DNA of 34,368 nt from Burkholderiales bacterium (GTDB taxonomy: Bacteria; Pseudomonadota; Gammaproteobacteria; Burkholderiales; Burkholderiaceae_C), in the NCBI GenBank assembly GCA_025358485.1, contig JANYJJ010000144.1, forward strand, positions 1 to 34,368. The letters are read 5' to 3'. Numbering within the stretch: position 1 is the stretch's first letter; every line of letters begins with the position of its first letter. A program made the translations under genes and the position numbers. The notes under the pieces were generated by a model. The model was given only the letters and a program-made list of their open reading frames with translations, made no database searches and was not told where the DNA came from. Shown one piece after another: positions 33,141-34,368 of the stretch.

Positions 33141-34220
33141 TTACAGCTTTTGCGCCTGCATGAAGTCGTCGAAGCCAGCTTCGGCAAAGCGGAACCACAA
33201 GTTTTGGTCACCGCGAAACTTGGAATAGTCGGCGTACACCTTGGCCCAGCTTGGGTTCTTGGCAGACAACTCTGAGTACAGCGCGAGCGACTCTTTGAAG
33301 GCCAGTTCCATCACGTCCTTCGGGAAGCGGAACAACTTGGTTCCGCCGCCGACCAACTGCTTCAATGCAGCCGGGTTGTTGGCGTCGTATTTGGCCTGCA
33401 TGTCCACGTGAGCATGCGAGGCCGCGCATTCAACGATGGATTTGTACTCGGGCGACAGGGTTGCGAAGGCCTTGTCGTTGATGAAGAAGTCAAGCTGCGG
33501 GCCGCCTTCCCACCAGCCGGGGTAGTAGTAATTCGGCGCCACTTTGTTGAAGCCTAATTTTTGGTCGTCGTAGGGGCCGACCCATTCAGCCGCATCGATC
33601 GTGCCTTTTTCCAGCGCCTGGTAAATCTCACCAGCGGGCAGGTTTTGCGGCACGCCGCCCATGCGCTCAAGCACGCGGCCAGCGAAGCCGCCAATTCGCA
33701 TTTTCAAACCCTTGATGTCGGCCGCAGTCTTGATTTCTTTGCGATACCAGCCGCCCATTTGCGCGCCGGTGTTGCCGCCAGGGAAACTGATGATGTTGTA
33801 CTTGGCATAGAACTCGCGCATCAGCTTCAAGCCGTTGCCCTCGTACATCCAGGCCGACATCTGGCGTGAGTTCAAGCCGAAAGGAATGGCGCAACCCAAG
33901 GCGAAGGTCTCGTCTTTGCCGAAGAAGTAGTAAGGCGCTGTGTGCGCCATTTCAACGGTAGCGGCTTGCACGCCGTCGACCACACCAAAAGCTGGCATCA
34001 GTTCGCCAGCAGCGTGGGTCGAAATTTGGAACTTGCCACCGGTCATCTCGTTGACTTTTTTGGCAAAAACGTCAGCGGCACCGAAGATGGTGTCCAGCGA
34101 TTTCGGGAAGCTGGAAGCCAATCGCCAGCGCACTGCGGCCTGGGCATGCACGGCCGGCGCGATGCCGGTGGCCAGAACACCGGCGATGCCGGCATTCTTG
34201 ATGAGGGAACGACGATCCAT
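33141..34220 (-). CDS. dctP: TRAP transporter periplasmic substrate-binding protein (TakP-like DctP)
   Basis: The 359-residue protein starts MDRRSLIKNAGIAGVLATGI with a twin arginine and AHA/AQA-type cleavage, suggesting Tat or Sec export. The mature domain has WRLASSFPKSLDTIFGAADV, KMRIGGFAGRVLERMGGVPQ, ALEKGTIDAAEWVGPYDD and YYYPGWWEGGPQLDFFIN, which match the TakP subgroup of binding proteins for 2-oxoacids such as pyruvate and lactate-type monocarboxylates. It would deliver substrate to DctQM encoded convergently next door. The ATG at 34220 has AGGAG upstream. Having dctP on the opposite strand from dctQM means separate promoters. Substrate is inferred only. Confidence 0.92.
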   Translation of the reverse strand: MDRRSLIKNAGIAGVLATGIAPAVHAQAAVRWRLASSFPKSLDTIFGAADVFAKKVNEMTGGKFQISTHAAGELMPAFGVVDGVQAATVEMAHTAPYYFFGKDETFALGCAIPFGLNSRQMSAWMYEGNGLKLMREFYAKYNIISFPGGNTGAQMGGWYRKEIKTAADIKGLKMRIGGFAGRVLERMGGVPQNLPAGEIYQALEKGTIDAAEWVGPYDDQKLGFNKVAPNYYYPGWWEGGPQLDFFINDKAFATLSPEYKSIVECAASHAHVDMQAKYDANNPAALKQLVGGGTKLFRFPKDVMELAFKESLALYSELSAKNPSWAKVYADYSKFRGDQNLWFRFAEAGFDDFMQAQKL

Positions 34221-34368
34221 GGATGGAACTCCTTGTATTAAGCGGTCTATGGTGCAGCTGGGCTGATCGGAAACCTTGCTAACCCTTGCAGTCCAGGCCA
34301 GTGATTCTACTTAGTAACAGTCCGTGGCTCGTCGGTAGCGACCCTCACACCTGCCCGCTGCCGCCCAG
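34221..34368. other. Upstream region of dctP, no gene seen
   Basis: The last 148 bp hold the dctP ribosome binding site and presumably its promoter. TAGAAT on the minus strand (34309-34304) is a possible -10, but no matching -35 is evident. A minus-strand frame is open from the window edge to a TGA at 34347-34345, too short to call. Confidence 0.4.

Overview
The window looks like chromosomal DNA of a Gram-negative betaproteobacterium of the order Burkholderiales, most likely Comamonadaceae (Rhodoferax/Limnohabitans-like). The basis is high-GC coding sequence, an exbB-exbD-lpxK-Trm112-kdsB-adk block, a nirB-nirD-nasA-ybiB-cobA nitrate assimilation block, and protein sequences typical of that group. 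This is inference; there is no rRNA gene here to confirm it. I saw no tRNA, rRNA, CRISPR array or intact insertion sequence.

Layout. 1-3007: the 5' end of icd (minus), a secreted DUF192 protein, iron superoxide dismutase sodB and exonuclease VII xseA. 3374-7395: a plus-strand envelope operon (exbB-exbD-lpxK-Trm112 protein-kdsB) followed by adk. 7532-8299: a type-2 3-hydroxyacyl-CoA dehydrogenase (SDR). 8375-12164: a minus-strand TonB operon, tonB-exbB-exbD1-exbD2-TPR-like protein. 12165-13183: about 1 kb with no recognisable gene, lower GC, and a perfect 14-bp palindrome. 13250-19475: two divergent TonB-dependent outer-membrane receptors separated by a 658-bp regulatory gap. 19672-20045: the remains of a PP2C-type protein phosphatase (minus). 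20204-27654: nirB-nirD-nasA-ybiB-cobA, tightly overlapped, which reduces nitrate to ammonium and supplies the siroheme precursor. 27753-30326: a flavoprotein, ribosomal protein bS21 with a structured leader, YqeY, and a small DUF442-type phosphatase-like protein. 30516-34220: a TRAP transporter (dctQ-dctM plus, dctP minus and convergent) with a small membrane protein after dctM.

How the genes work together. The TonB operon can energise the two receptors next to it. The exbB/exbD pair at 3374-4458 is a second, separate copy placed with lipid A and KDO genes. The nitrate block is complete for reduction and siroheme methylation, but no nitrate transporter or regulator is present. The broken phosphatase beside it is probably what is left of a larger nitrate locus.

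Most unusual. The window repeatedly shows short tandem duplications, often with a 12-bp period and often at gene boundaries (382-429, 6569-6604, 7485-7520, 30321-30356). Others have 30-, 18- or 21-bp periods inside or across coding sequence (4439-4528, 4808-4843, 25491-25532). One ExbD lacks four residues (12 bp) of its single membrane helix. Together these suggest a genome with active codon-multiple slippage.
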